Part shown: positions 10,500 through 19,507 of the stretch, piece after piece
How positions within the stretch are numbered: the first letter of the stretch is position 1
Layout of the letters: every line of letters starts with the position of its first letter
Source: an uncultured Sulfitobacter sp.
GTDB lineage: Bacteria > Pseudomonadota > Alphaproteobacteria > Rhodobacterales > Rhodobacteraceae
Length of the DNA stretch: 64,000 nt
Reading direction: 5' to 3'
Assembly: GCA_937928635.1 (NCBI GenBank)
Contig: CALFWM010000046.1
Span: 19,122 to 83,121, forward strand
Program-made: the position numbers and the translations under genes
Notes under the pieces: generated by a model
Told to the model about the DNA's origin: nothing
Seen by the model: the letters and a program-made list of their open reading frames with translations, nothing else
The model's database searches: none

Positions 10500-11227
10500 C
10501 AGGCGTCTTCGTGACTGTGGTCATGTTCATGATCATGCTCGTGACGATAAAGCGCCAGTGCGCCGCGCGTGCCGGTGCCAAAAATCTCTCTGTATTCGGG
10601 GGCGTCAGCGACCATCTCGGGCGTGCCCTCGCAACAGATATGGCCGTTCACACATAACACCCGGTCAGAGGCGGCCATGACCACGTGCAAATCATGGCTG
10701 ACCATCAAAACCGCGCATCCGATCTCATTGCGGACGTCTTCGATGCGGCGGTAAAACGTGGCGGAACCCGGCTGATCCAGACCTTGCGTCGCTTCATCCA
10801 GGATCAGAATGTCGGGCGCGTTGAGCAGGGCGCGCGCCAGCAGCACCCGTTGAAACTGCCCGCCGGAGAGTGCGATCATCTGGCGATGGGCCAGTTCCGG
10901 CACGCCTGCGCGGGTCAGGGCATCACGGACAACCGCAGGTTTCTGACGATGGGGCAGGTTCAGGAACCGGCTGACCGTCATCGGCAGGGTGCTGTCAATA
11001 TGCAGCCGTTGCGGCACATAGCCGATGCGCAACGCCGGCGCACGGGCCACACTGCCGCTGGCAGGTTTCATGGCCCCGACCAGCGCGCGTAGCAGGCTCG
11101 ATTTGCCAGAACCATTGGGGCCGACGATGGTGACAATCTCACCCCGTTCAATGGCAAAATCGACTCCGTGCAACACGGTTTGACCGTTGTGGCGCAAGGT
11201 CAGCTTATGGGCGGAAAGCAGGCTCAT
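10499..11227 (-). CDS. znuC: Zinc ABC transporter ATP-binding protein ZnuC
   Basis: ATPase of 242 residues. Walker A GPNGSGKSS is at about residues 36-44, with signature LSGGQFQRVLLARA, Walker B ILILDEATQGLD and the switch SHDLHVV. The C-terminal tail HEHDHEHDHSHEDA is histidine-rich, a feature shared with the other proteins of this locus and probably zinc-binding. Its start overlaps the zur stop by 4 bases, so zur-znuC-znuB form one transcript. Confidence 0.94.
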   Translation of the reverse strand: MSLLSAHKLTLRHNGQTVLHGVDFAIERGEIVTIVGPNGSGKSSLLRALVGAMKPASGSVARAPALRIGYVPQRLHIDSTLPMTVSRFLNLPHRQKPAVVRDALTRAGVPELAHRQMIALSGGQFQRVLLARALLNAPDILILDEATQGLDQPGSATFYRRIEDVRNEIGCAVLMVSHDLHVVMAASDRVLCVNGHICCEGTPEMVADAPEYREIFGTGTRGALALYRHEHDHEHDHSHEDA

Positions 11228-11703
11228 GGTGCGGTTTCCTGACAGGAGGGGCAGAGGCCCTGCGCCTCAATCACTGTGCGTTCAATCAAAAAACCGGCGT
11301 CACGTGCCGCCGCGCCCAAGCGCCCTTTGGCCGGGGCAGTTTCGGTCTCTGCGACATGCTGGCAGGTTGTACAAATCAGAAACGCCGGCACATGATCCGA
11401 CCCCAGATGCGTGCAGGCGATATAGGCGTTCAGCGCCTCGATTTTGTGGGCAAACCCCGCTTTTACCAGAAAGGCCAGCGCGCGATAGGCCACGGGGGGC
11501 TGATGGCCCAACCCTTCCTTTGCCAGCACGGCCAGCAGATCATAGGCCCCGATGGCGCGGTGTTCTGCCAGCAGAATTTCCAGCGCGCGGCGGCGTACAG
11601 GGGTCAGGCGCAGACCTTTTTCGCGGCACAGCGCCTCTGCACGGGCAAGCGTGTCCGTCTTGCAGGCGCTGTGATCATGGTCATGAAATCCAAGGGCAGG
11701 CAT
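11224..11703 (-). CDS. zur: Zinc-responsive Fur-family repressor Zur
   Basis: Fur-type winged-helix regulator of 159 residues. Seen: N-terminal histidines FHDHDHSAC, the helix-turn-helix region AYDLLAVLAKEGLGHQPPVAYRAL, the AYIACTH metal-site histidine, and two CxxC motifs (ICTTC, LCPSC) for the structural zinc. With zinc bound it should repress its own operon and znuA through the palindrome in the intergenic region. Start chosen at the ATG after AGGAGAAACC; longer in-frame starts would run across the operator. Confidence 0.93.
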   Translation of the reverse strand: MPALGFHDHDHSACKTDTLARAEALCREKGLRLTPVRRRALEILLAEHRAIGAYDLLAVLAKEGLGHQPPVAYRALAFLVKAGFAHKIEALNAYIACTHLGSDHVPAFLICTTCQHVAETETAPAKGRLGAAARDAGFLIERTVIEAQGLCPSCQETAP

Positions 11704-11724
11704 GGTTTCTCCTTTTGGGGATTG

Positions 11725-11740
11725 ATATGTTATAACATAT
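11725..11740. promoter_or_regulatory. Putative Zur operator between zur and znuA
   Basis: A perfect 16-base palindrome, ATATGTTATAACATAT, sits 22 bases before the zur start and 40 bases before the znuA start. AT-rich palindromes of the GTTATAAC type are the known shape of alphaproteobacterial and enterobacterial Zur boxes. It is the only such palindrome in this otherwise GC-rich spacer and would let one Zur dimer pair repress both divergent transcripts. Confidence 0.8.
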
Positions 11741-11779
11741 GTTTTAGCAAGGGCTCTGATTTTGAAACCGGGGGCCCTT

Positions 11780-12823
11780 ATGTTACGTTTTTTGCCAATC
11801 CTGATGCTGCTTGCCGCACCTGCGCGGGCGGAGGTGCCACATGTGGTTACAGATATTGCCCCCATCCATGGGTTGGTGGCGCAGGTCATGGGCGATTTGG
11901 GCACGCCAGAGCTTGTGGTCACGCCCGGCACATCGCCGCATCACCACGCGATGCGCCCCTCGGAGGCACGCATGTTGACCAAGGCAGACGCTGTCATTTG
12001 GGTCGGGCCCGCGCTGACGCGGTGGTTGGAAGAACCGATTGAAACACTGGCACCCAATGCGTCTGTTTTGACCTTGTTGGAGAGCGACGGTTTGGAACTG
12101 TTGCCGTTTCGGGCAGGGGAGATGTTTGGCGAGCATGATCATGGCGCGGCGGATCACGATGACCATGACGCGCATGATGATCACAAAGAACATGCGGATC
12201 ACGATGCCCATAAAGACGAACACGACCATGACGAACACGATCATGACAAACACGCGGATCACGATGCTCACAGCGGCCATGACGACCACGCGGATCATGC
12301 GCCGGGCAGCATAGATCCGCACATTTGGCTCAGCCCTGCCAATGCGGGTATGATTGTTAACAAGATCAGTGTGTTACTCAGCGATCTTGATCCAGATAAC
12401 GCAGAGACCTATGCGGCCAACGCAACCATTGCGCGTGCTGAGATTGCCCGCGCCGCGCAGGACATTTCAGAGCAGCTGACACCGTTGCAAAACCAGCCCT
12501 TTGTCGTGTTGCATGACGGGTTTCATTACTTTGAACACACCTTTGGCGTTGAGGCGATTGGCGCGATCACGGATGGCCATGAGCAAACGCCGGGGGCGGC
12601 ACGCATGGCCGAATTGCGTGAAAAACTTGCGCAGAGCGGGCTGCGGTGTGCGTTCATCGAACCGGGGGCCAGTGCGCGCTTGCTTGACACTGCCACCGAA
12701 GGGATGGAAGTGCGACGCGGCGTGCTTGACCCTCTTGGGGTGGAGCTGACGCCGGGGCCTGCGCTCTATGTCGGGTTGATCCGCGCGATGGGGGATACGA
12801 TGGCGGAATGTCTGGCCGACTGA
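11780..12823 (+). CDS. znuA: Zinc ABC transporter substrate-binding protein ZnuA
   Basis: Periplasmic zinc-binding protein of 347 residues. Signal peptide MLRFLPILMLLAAPARA. Cluster A-I fold with zinc ligands in TSPHHHAMRPS (about residue 57), DPHIWLSP (about residue 180) and VLHDGFHYFE (about residue 240). A loop at roughly residues 115-175 consists almost wholly of His, Asp, Lys and Ala in HDxHDDH-like steps; such loops in ZnuA capture zinc and pass it to the site. The ATG after the GGGGGCCCTT stretch is chosen so that the signal peptide begins properly; an upstream in-frame ATG exists at 11762. Confidence 0.95.
   Translation: MLRFLPILMLLAAPARAEVPHVVTDIAPIHGLVAQVMGDLGTPELVVTPGTSPHHHAMRPSEARMLTKADAVIWVGPALTRWLEEPIETLAPNASVLTLLESDGLELLPFRAGEMFGEHDHGAADHDDHDAHDDHKEHADHDAHKDEHDHDEHDHDKHADHDAHSGHDDHADHAPGSIDPHIWLSPANAGMIVNKISVLLSDLDPDNAETYAANATIARAEIARAAQDISEQLTPLQNQPFVVLHDGFHYFEHTFGVEAIGAITDGHEQTPGAARMAELREKLAQSGLRCAFIEPGASARLLDTATEGMEVRRGVLDPLGVELTPGPALYVGLIRAMGDTMAECLAD
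12136..12300 (+). repeat. Degenerate GAT/CAC-rich repeats coding the ZnuA histidine loop
   Basis: The DNA here is built of imperfect repeats of GATCACGATGCC-like units, which encode the His/Asp-rich loop of znuA. It keeps the reading frame throughout. Such repeats expand and shrink by slippage, so loop length may differ between close relatives. Confidence 0.8.
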
Positions 12824-12907
12824 TGGGGCGATGCGTCAGAAAAGGGCTGGCCGGGATGGCGCAGACCTGAGACACTTCTGCGCATCTTCATCATGACAGG
12901 AGCGGTC

Positions 12908-14491
12908 ATGAACCTCACACGTCGGGCCTTTTTGCGCAGCACTGCGGCGGTGCTCGCCATTAGTGCCAGCGGTACGGTGGCCGCGCAGGACCGGTTTGAT
13001 TTCAAGGCATTAATGGATTTTTGGCCCGTTGGGCAGATTACCCTGATGCACATCGGGCCGCTGATGGGGCAGATGATGCCGCATTATCAGCGTGCGCCCG
13101 AGGTGCGCATTGGGGTGGGGGACGCGGCGGGGAAGGTGCCCTATTTGACCGGAGAGGCGTTTCGGATCCGCTATGGAATAGGCGGGCGAACGCCGATGGA
13201 TTATGCACACACGCACGAGCATTTTGTGGAGCACGCGCGGGCCTATGGAAAGATGGGTGGGCTGGACCGGGTGGCGACGGTGCTGAATGCGATCCGGGCA
13301 GAGCGGCCGGGGGCGTTGTTTTTGAGCCATTGGAACCACTTTGGCTATCGCCAAAGGCTGGAGCATCCCAGCAATCGTTTGAACAATCACGCGTCACTTA
13401 AAGCGGATGCGCTTGGGAGCTGCGTTTACAGGCGAAACCGTCAGGGCAAGGACGATAACGAACAGTGTGTTGAGAGGTTCAACCGGGGAGGTTTGAATAT
13501 TGAGGTCGTAGGTGGCTCTGGTCGTGTAGAAGGGATCCAACGCGAGGTGGTTGCCGCTCAGAAACGTGGGGTTGACCTGATCGTGTGTCTTAGTTGGTTG
13601 GACTTCGACCATTGCCGCGCGCTGGCGCAGGATGTGCCTGAGCTTGACATTATTTTGTCAGGGAGCACGCCAGCCTTGCCCGAACCAGAAGTGATTGGAA
13701 AAACGCATGTCTTTGCAAGTGGCCGTCAGGGGCGATTTGTAACGCGTATTGATGTGGATGTGATGGAAAATGGCAGGGTAGAGCTTGAGTCAAAGTTGAT
13801 ACCCACTTTCAGTGATCTCATTCCAGCAGATCCGTCTGTGTCAGCTCTGATCAAGAGGGAACGTGCGCCATTTCTGGAAGACTTGCTGCATGTTGTCGGA
13901 CAGGCAGACACACTGCTCTTTCGCCGCGGGAGCCTTGGGAGCACTTGGGATGACCTGATCTGTGCGGCTCTGATGGCCGAATTTGAAGCTGATATCGCAT
14001 TGGTTGGAGGTTCGCGGGCCGGGCGCGACATTTTGCCGGGGCAGGACATCACCCGCGAGGATCTTTATGCTCTTTTCTGGCCGGGCACGCGCTGGCCATT
14101 CCACGTCACTATCAAGGGAGCCATAATCAAGGAAATCCTAGAAAACGAGGTCACATCAGCCTTTGACGCAGACCTACACAGGCGGGGTATTGCGGATATG
14201 GTACGCGCTGGTGGTTTGGGATTTGCGCTGGAATTGGAAGTAAAAACCGGTGAGCGGGTTGGAGATCTACGGCTCTTGGAGGCCAATTTACCACTCGAAA
14301 TGGACCAGAAATACCGGGTCGCGTTCTGGGGGGTAGACATCGTGCTCTCGCAGGGGGATGTCGCTATGTGGCAGGATCACGAGCGCCATTTTCGGCGCAA
14401 TGGTATTCCTATCTGGCAAGTCCTCGAAAACTACATCATCAAACGCGCCCGTGTTGGCACCGAACGGGTCACAAGTGTCACCCTCAAATAA
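12908..14491 (+). CDS. SoxB-like 5'-nucleotidase-family protein without metal ligands (probable pseudoenzyme)
   Basis: Predicted Tat-exported protein of 527 residues (NLTRRAFLRSTAAVLAISA signal). The C-terminal half follows SoxB closely: GDMVRVGGL corresponds to ADMVRAGGLGF here, and LLYRRGNFNGTWDDLI to LLFRRGSLGSTWDDLI. In the N-terminal metallophosphatase half every dinuclear-metal motif is changed: the DxH motif reads HIGPLMGQ (48-55), the GGD motif reads LSHWNHFG, the HWE motif is absent from a shortened 150-200 region, SHNG is LSWLDF (229-233) and GHTHD is SGSTPA. It therefore cannot bind the manganese pair of thiosulfohydrolase SoxB. The frame is intact over 1.58 kb, so selection seems to keep it; its role is unknown. 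No other sox gene is in the window. Confidence 0.75.
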   Translation: MNLTRRAFLRSTAAVLAISASGTVAAQDRFDFKALMDFWPVGQITLMHIGPLMGQMMPHYQRAPEVRIGVGDAAGKVPYLTGEAFRIRYGIGGRTPMDYAHTHEHFVEHARAYGKMGGLDRVATVLNAIRAERPGALFLSHWNHFGYRQRLEHPSNRLNNHASLKADALGSCVYRRNRQGKDDNEQCVERFNRGGLNIEVVGGSGRVEGIQREVVAAQKRGVDLIVCLSWLDFDHCRALAQDVPELDIILSGSTPALPEPEVIGKTHVFASGRQGRFVTRIDVDVMENGRVELESKLIPTFSDLIPADPSVSALIKRERAPFLEDLLHVVGQADTLLFRRGSLGSTWDDLICAALMAEFEADIALVGGSRAGRDILPGQDITREDLYALFWPGTRWPFHVTIKGAIIKEILENEVTSAFDADLHRRGIADMVRAGGLGFALELEVKTGERVGDLRLLEANLPLEMDQKYRVAFWGVDIVLSQGDVAMWQDHERHFRRNGIPIWQVLENYIIKRARVGTERVTSVTLK

Positions 14492-14636
14492 CCCCATTGC
14501 TCCCCACAAAGCGCCCCATTTGACCCTCATGTCCTTCCGCAACGACCGCGCCCCCCTTGAACCCTCTTTGGCCCACGACTAATCTCTGGGTAAGGGTTTG
14601 CAGGTATGGTCCGGCAAACGACATTGAGGCAGGCAC

Positions 14637-15290
14637 ATGAACGATCCAATTGACACCTATATGAACACGCTCGTCCCCATGGTGGTGGAGCAAACCAGCC
14701 GGGGCGAACGCGCTTACGATATCTTTTCCCGGCTGTTGAAAGAGCGGATTATTTTCCTGTCCGGCCCGGTCCATGACGGCATGTCAAGCCTGATCGTTGC
14801 GCAATTGCTGCACCTTGAGGCGGAGAACCCGAGCAAGGAAATCTCCATGTATATCAACAGCCCCGGCGGTGTTGTGACCTCTGGCCTGTCGATTTACGAC
14901 ACGATGCAATACATCAAACCAAAGATCAGTACGCTGGTGATCGGGCAGGCGGCCTCCATGGGCTCCTTGCTGCTGACGGCGGGCGAAAAAGACATGCGGT
15001 TTTCGCTGCCCAACTCGCGCGTGATGGTGCATCAGCCGTCCGGTGGGTATCAGGGGCAGGCAACTGACATCATGATCCACGCGCAGGAGACCCAAAAGCT
15101 CAAGACGCGGCTGAATGAAATTTATGTCAAGCACACCGGTCAGACCCTCAAGAAAGTTGAGGAAGCGCTGGAGCGGGACAACTTTATGTCGCCTGAGGAT
15201 GCCAAGGATTGGGGGTTGATTGACGAAATCGTCGAGAGCCGCGGCAAGGCAGATGATCCTGACGCGCCCAAGGGCAAAAAAGACAAGTAA
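14637..15290 (+). CDS. clpP: ATP-dependent Clp protease proteolytic subunit ClpP
   Basis: Serine protease of 217 residues forming the tetradecameric chamber that works with ClpX. Catalytic serine lies in GQAASMGS (about residue 104) and histidine in VMVHQPSGG (about residue 129); INSPGG forms the oxyanion strand. The 145-base spacer upstream should hold its promoter. The C-terminal tail [12 protein letters not shown] is charged, as in relatives. clpX follows after 135 bases. Confidence 0.97.
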   Translation: MNDPIDTYMNTLVPMVVEQTSRGERAYDIFSRLLKERIIFLSGPVHDGMSSLIVAQLLHLEAENPSKEISMYINSPGGVVTSGLSIYDTMQYIKPKISTLVIGQAASMGSLLLTAGEKDMRFSLPNSRVMVHQPSGGYQGQATDIMIHAQETQKLKTRLNEIYVKHTGQTLKKVEEALERDNFMSPEDAKDWGLIDEIVESRGKADDPDAPKGKKDK

Positions 15291-15425
15291 CCACCGCACG
15301 GTAAATTGATCCTGGCGCTGCGCGATTTAGCGATTGTAGCGCCGGGGTGGCTGGCCTAGGATTGGGGCAATCACATGCCTCGGGGCGGGGGCGACAACAA
15401 GACAACCGACCTGGAAGGGTTTAGT

Positions 15426-16691
15426 ATGGCGAATAGCTCTGGTGGCGACAGCAAAAACACCCTCTATTGCAGCTTTTGTGGCAAAAGCCAGCATGAGGTG
15501 CGCAAGCTGATTGCAGGCCCAACGGTATTCATCTGTGATGAATGTGTTGAACTTTGCATGGATATTATCCGCGAGGAAACAAAAGCATCCGGTCTCAAGG
15601 CGACAGATGGCGTGCCAACGCCGCGCGACATCTGTGAGGTGCTTGACGATTATGTCATCGGTCAGGCGATGGCAAAACGCGTGCTGTCCGTGGCGGTGCA
15701 CAACCACTACAAACGCCTGAATCATGCCCAAAAGGGCAGCGATATCGAACTGGCAAAATCCAACATCCTGTTGGTGGGCCCCACAGGCTGCGGCAAGACA
15801 TTGCTGGCGCAGACGCTGGCGCGGATTCTGGATGTGCCCTTTACCATGGCCGATGCCACCACGCTGACCGAAGCGGGGTATGTGGGGGAGGATGTGGAAA
15901 ACATCATCCTCAAGCTGTTGCAGGCCTCTGAATACAACGTGGAACGCGCGCAACGCGGCATCGTTTATATTGATGAAGTTGATAAGATCACGCGCAAGTC
16001 CGAAAACCCTTCCATCACCCGCGACGTATCGGGCGAGGGTGTGCAGCAGGCCTTGCTGAAACTGATGGAAGGCACGGTTGCCTCTGTGCCACCGCAAGGC
16101 GGGCGCAAGCATCCGCAGCAGGAATTCCTGCAGGTCGATACCACGAACATCCTGTTCATCTGTGGCGGTGCCTTTGCGGGACTGGACAAGATCATATCGG
16201 CACGTGGCAAAGGCTCAGCCATGGGGTTTGGCGCGGATGTGCGCGACAATGATGAGCGTGGTATTGGCGAGGTCTTTACCGATCTGGAGCCCGAAGATCT
16301 GCTGCGTTTTGGTCTGATCCCGGAATTTGTGGGTCGTCTGCCAGTGCTGGCAACGCTGGAAGATCTGGATGAAGATGCACTTGTCACCATCCTGACCAAG
16401 CCGAAAAATGCGCTTGTTAAGCAGTATGAGCGTCTGTTCGAACTGGAAGACACGACACTCACGTTCACCGATGACGCGTTGAGCGCAATTGCCAAGCGGG
16501 CGATCGAACGCAAGACCGGCGCGCGGGGGTTGCGGTCTATCCTGGAGGATATTCTGCTGGATACGATGTTTGAACTGCCTGGGCTGGAAAGCGTCACCGA
16601 AGTTGTGGTCAATGAGGAGGCTGTTGTGTCAGACGCGGCCCCCCTGATGATCCACGCCGAAGCGGAAAAAGAGCCTGCCAGCGCAGGTTGA
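15426..16691 (+). CDS. clpX: ATP-dependent Clp protease ATPase subunit ClpX
   Basis: AAA+ unfoldase of 421 residues. The N-terminal zinc-binding domain has CSFCGKS and CDECVELC. Walker A is GPTGCGKT (about residue 120), Walker [11 protein letters not shown], then the pore loop GYVGED and the ClpP-docking [11 protein letters not shown] region. It recognises tagged substrates such as ssrA-marked proteins and feeds ClpP. The start chosen is the ATG giving the standard [16 protein letters not shown] terminus. Confidence 0.97.
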   Translation: MANSSGGDSKNTLYCSFCGKSQHEVRKLIAGPTVFICDECVELCMDIIREETKASGLKATDGVPTPRDICEVLDDYVIGQAMAKRVLSVAVHNHYKRLNHAQKGSDIELAKSNILLVGPTGCGKTLLAQTLARILDVPFTMADATTLTEAGYVGEDVENIILKLLQASEYNVERAQRGIVYIDEVDKITRKSENPSITRDVSGEGVQQALLKLMEGTVASVPPQGGRKHPQQEFLQVDTTNILFICGGAFAGLDKIISARGKGSAMGFGADVRDNDERGIGEVFTDLEPEDLLRFGLIPEFVGRLPVLATLEDLDEDALVTILTKPKNALVKQYERLFELEDTTLTFTDDALSAIAKRAIERKTGARGLRSILEDILLDTMFELPGLESVTEVVVNEEAVVSDAAPLMIHAEAEKEPASAG

Positions 16692-16712
16692 TTGCACTGT
16701 CGGAATTGAAGG

Positions 16713-16750
16713 AAAGGGCGTGCCATATGGCGCGCCCTTTTTCGTTTTTT
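16713..16750 (+). terminator. Rho-independent terminator after clpX
   Basis: AAAGGGCGTGCC-atat-GGCGCGCCCTTT forms a 12-base-pair stem with one mismatch, followed by a T-rich run (TTTTTTCGTTTTTT). It starts 21 bases after the clpX stop. Confidence 0.9.
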
Positions 16751-16760
16751 GTGCGGGGCG

Positions 16761-16778
16761 GGCGGGCCAAGGCCCGCC
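16761..16778. repeat. Short palindromic repeat, GGCGGGC...GCCCGCC type
   Basis: GGCGGGCCAAGGCCCGCC followed by TTACG. The same stem sequence with TTAC flank is found twice between livG and livF (24935-24993), so it is a dispersed REP-like element. It lies just after the clpX terminator. Confidence 0.6.
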
Positions 16779-16830
16779 TTACGCTGTGAGGGAGTGCGGG
16801 GAGCGGACCTTGTGGGCGCAACGTCCTCTG

Positions 16831-16910
16831 TGAAACATCGCGCATCACGTACCCCCCCCAAATCATTGGTCTCAGGCAGTGTTGAGTGTTTCAGATTTAC
16901 TGAAAATTAC
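16831..16910. repeat. Dispersed intergenic repeat, degenerate copy A
   Basis: Contains GAAACATCGCGCATCACGTA followed by a CTCAGGCAGTGTTGAGTG stretch, both recognisable in copies B (17398-17570) and C (48184-48294). It is the most decayed of the three. The surrounding clpX to ridA spacer holds no gene. Confidence 0.5.
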
Positions 16911-16999
16911 TTTGGTGATGTCTCAAGTGACTACGAAAACGCCATAGGTTTGGGACGTTTGGTGCTGTAGGGTCCTCCAAGACCAGCAAAGGAGGGGGC

Positions 17000-17356
17000 A
17001 TGCAGCGCATACATTCAGGCGGAGAGTTTGAGGCAAAGGCAGGCTATTGCCGGGCAGTGGTGGCCGGGGGCTGGGTCCATGTGGCGGGCACCGTAGGGCA
17101 GGGTGCGGATGCGGTAGCGCAATGCCGCAGCGCACTTGGCATCATTGAGAGCGCTTTGCGCGAGGCCGGTGCCGGTTTTGCCGATGTGGTGCGGGTGACC
17201 TATATGCTGCCGGACCGCACAGAATTTGCGCCATGCTGGCCGGTTTTGCTCGAGGCGTTTGGTGAAAATCCACCTGCCGCCACCATGATCGAATGCGGGT
17301 TGATTGATCCGAAATACCGGATTGAGATTGAGGTGACCGCGTTTTTGCCTGATTAG
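17000..17356 (+). CDS. RidA/YjgF-family protein
   Basis: Small trimeric protein of 118 residues. VHVAGTVG near residue 28, VVRVTYMLPD and the C-terminal RIEIEVTAFLPD are the family strands. RidA members hydrolyse reactive enamines and imines. The conserved ligand arginine of true RidA (usually in the sequence before the C-terminal glutamate) is not obvious, since CGLIDPKYRIEIE replaces it, so substrate range is uncertain. A strong AAAGGAGGGGGC site precedes the ATG. Regulation unknown; monocistronic. Confidence 0.85.
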   Translation: MQRIHSGGEFEAKAGYCRAVVAGGWVHVAGTVGQGADAVAQCRSALGIIESALREAGAGFADVVRVTYMLPDRTEFAPCWPVLLEAFGENPPAATMIECGLIDPKYRIEIEVTAFLPD

Positions 17357-17397
17357 AGCGAAATCCGTTCAAGCTGCGACGCAGAGCATCACTTATA

Positions 17398-17570
17398 GCG
17401 CCCCGTCTTTAGCTTGAAGCATCACGTATCGTCGATGTCCCGAAAGCGCGGAGCGCGGCAGGGTATCGGCGGTTCAAGTTCTAGGCGGGGCGCTTTAGCG
17501 CGTTGAAATCTTTGATTTCAGGCAGCGTCAAGTGATTCAAATTTTCGGATTTCTGCTTTAGCGGGGAAAA
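17398..17570. repeat. Dispersed intergenic repeat, copy B, with long inverted arms
   Basis: The spacer after ridA begins with GCGCCCCG..CTTGAA and 55 bases later has the matching TTCAAG..GCGGGGCGC, making an imperfect 21-base inverted repeat (17398-17418 with 17472-17492). It continues with CGCGTTGAAATC-ttt-GATTTCA, a smaller hairpin, then GGCAGCGTCAAGTG. Copy C near 48.2 kb shares these blocks. No gene lies in this stretch. Confidence 0.65.
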
Positions 17571-19334
17571 TCAGGCAACCTCCTCAAACCGATCACCAAG
17601 GCGGGTTGCCACGTCATCGCGGTTCAGATGTGGCCATTTGGGCGCGGCGGATTTTAGAAACCCCCCTTTCGCCAAGGCTGCTTGCAAGGCGGGCATGTCC
17701 ATCTCGCCCATCCAAAGGCGCGGTTTGGCGGGGCCTTTCGGCTTCCAGGAACGTTTCAGATGGTTGAGCGTCACCGGCTCCACGCCCGCAAAGGACCGCA
17801 AATGGGTTTCCAACTGCTCCGTTGCGCTGGAGGGGCGGCGCACCACCATGGCGATGTGCTGATCCTTGCGCGCGATCATGGCCAGCAGATGCAGCGAGGA
17901 CCCCTCGGCCGCGATGATCTGACGGGCGGCGCGATAGGTAGCGATCTGGTGATGAATGTCGTGTTTTTGCGGGTGGTAGATGGTGTACCCCTCGGCGGCC
18001 AGATGGCCCTCCAACGCTGTTTCTCCAATCAGATTGCCACGCCCGGCGGGCAATCCGCTGCGGCTGATATAGAGCTTTTCAGGCCCGTCCGCTTTGATGT
18101 CTTTGGCAAAATTCTGCGTCATGGCGGCGCGATAGGCGGGCGTGCCTTTGATCATGCGGCCAAGGCCAAAGCCCTGTCCGGGCACGATCAGATGTTCAAC
18201 CTGTGTTGGCGCATCCAGGCATTTCAGCGGAACATCCGCGCCCATTAACGTCAGAAAGTCCGTTTGAAAATCAGCAACTTCACTGCCATTGCGCGGCCGT
18301 TTGGGGATAAACAGCACCCCGTCAATTTTGTCTTTCCACTGCTCCAACGCCCATAGCCGTGAGGTGCTTTCCACAAGGAAATGCCCAAAGTGCATCCACA
18401 AGACGCCGCCCCACAACCAGGTGCCTTTGAGCTGAGCCAAGTCGCCCGTCGGCATCTCGGGTTCCACGGTCAAGGCACGCCCGTTGCGCCACAGCGCGCC
18501 AGTGCCGCAATAGCTGCCATCTGCATGCAAAACGCCCGCGGGTTGCACAAAACTCTGTTTCGCCTCTACTGGCGGTACAACAATCGCCTGTTTCACGGGC
18601 GTTTCCTGCATTGACCAGCCGCCGTCCGGCAGGGGCGGGCGCAGGGCGGCATCAAAAGTGCAGGTCCAGACGTGGCGCGTGCAATGCCCTTCCAGCTTGC
18701 TAAAGCCGGCATTTTCGAGAATGGATTTACATTCGCGCATGCCCTCGCGGCCATAGGCACCGGGGTGAAATTCAATGACAATGGCGCGCACGCCATCCAG
18801 CGAGGCATGACGCAGAAAATCCAACTCCCCCCCTTCAATGTCCATCAACACCACGTCGGGGGCAAAATCCGCGTGGACCTGAGCATAGCTGGCGGTGGGC
18901 ACCTCAACCTGTGTTGTGGCGCGGGTTTCGCTGTCGATCAGGGAGGAACCCAGATAGGAGTTGCGGATATGAAAGGTCATCGTTTCTGGCGCATCGGGGG
19001 CCGAAATCAGCACCTCATTGCGCACCTGGATCTTTTTGCTAAGCTGGTTCAGTCTATACAGGCCCCGAATATGTTCGATCAGATTTGGATTGGCTTCAAA
19101 CGATAACACCCTGGCTGGATTGCCATTTTTCGCGGCAATAGCCCCAACCAGCCCAATGCCTGCCCCCATCTCCAGCACATGATCGCCGGGGCGGATAACG
19201 GCCAAAGCGCCGGCAATTTCCTGCCCCTCATAGCGTGCCGCATTGATGCGTTCGGCGCGTTCCGGGGTGATCATGGGGCTGTCGGGTACTTTCACCCCAT
19301 GGCAGACCGCCACTGTTTTAATCCTGTTTGCCAT
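17571..19334 (-). CDS. FkbM-family methyltransferase fused to a GT61-like glycosyltransferase
   Basis: Two-domain protein of 587 residues. Residues 30-230 form a SAM methyltransferase of the FkbM type: HVLEMGAGIGLVGAI, VLSFEANPNLI and VVLMDIEGGELDFL. Residues 330-530 match DUF563/GT61 glycosyltransferases: LWGGVLWMHFGHFLVESTSRLWAL, LYISRSG and the IIAAEGSSLHLLAMI core. Likely modifies an extracellular or surface polysaccharide; acceptor unknown. The ATG at 19334 gives a plausible MANRIKTVAVCHG start; further in-frame upstream codons lack a ribosome site. Divergently placed to the NDUFA12 gene. Confidence 0.8.
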   Translation of the reverse strand: MANRIKTVAVCHGVKVPDSPMITPERAERINAARYEGQEIAGALAVIRPGDHVLEMGAGIGLVGAIAAKNGNPARVLSFEANPNLIEHIRGLYRLNQLSKKIQVRNEVLISAPDAPETMTFHIRNSYLGSSLIDSETRATTQVEVPTASYAQVHADFAPDVVLMDIEGGELDFLRHASLDGVRAIVIEFHPGAYGREGMRECKSILENAGFSKLEGHCTRHVWTCTFDAALRPPLPDGGWSMQETPVKQAIVVPPVEAKQSFVQPAGVLHADGSYCGTGALWRNGRALTVEPEMPTGDLAQLKGTWLWGGVLWMHFGHFLVESTSRLWALEQWKDKIDGVLFIPKRPRNGSEVADFQTDFLTLMGADVPLKCLDAPTQVEHLIVPGQGFGLGRMIKGTPAYRAAMTQNFAKDIKADGPEKLYISRSGLPAGRGNLIGETALEGHLAAEGYTIYHPQKHDIHHQIATYRAARQIIAAEGSSLHLLAMIARKDQHIAMVVRRPSSATEQLETHLRSFAGVEPVTLNHLKRSWKPKGPAKPRLWMGEMDMPALQAALAKGGFLKSAAPKWPHLNRDDVATRLGDRFEEVA

Positions 19335-19507
19335 GATGACGGCCTCCGGCGTTTTGGCAGACCCTACCGGGCAGGGGTTAACAGGCCAAGACCGCAGGCC
19401 ATGTCTTGCCGGTCTGTCGCATTTGGGGAGTCTTTGCTGCAACACTTGCTGGACGGGGTGGCGCGCATGGTGCATAAACCGCGCAAAGACAACCCCGGAG
19501 GCCGTAC

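Noticed and set aside
11704..11931. N-terminal extension of zur
   Set aside because: It would cross the Zur palindrome and the znuA start; the ATG at 11703 has a strong ribosome site.
12136..12300. Tandem repeats looking like a short CRISPR or minisatellite
   Set aside because: They are in frame inside znuA and encode the histidine loop; no regular spacers.
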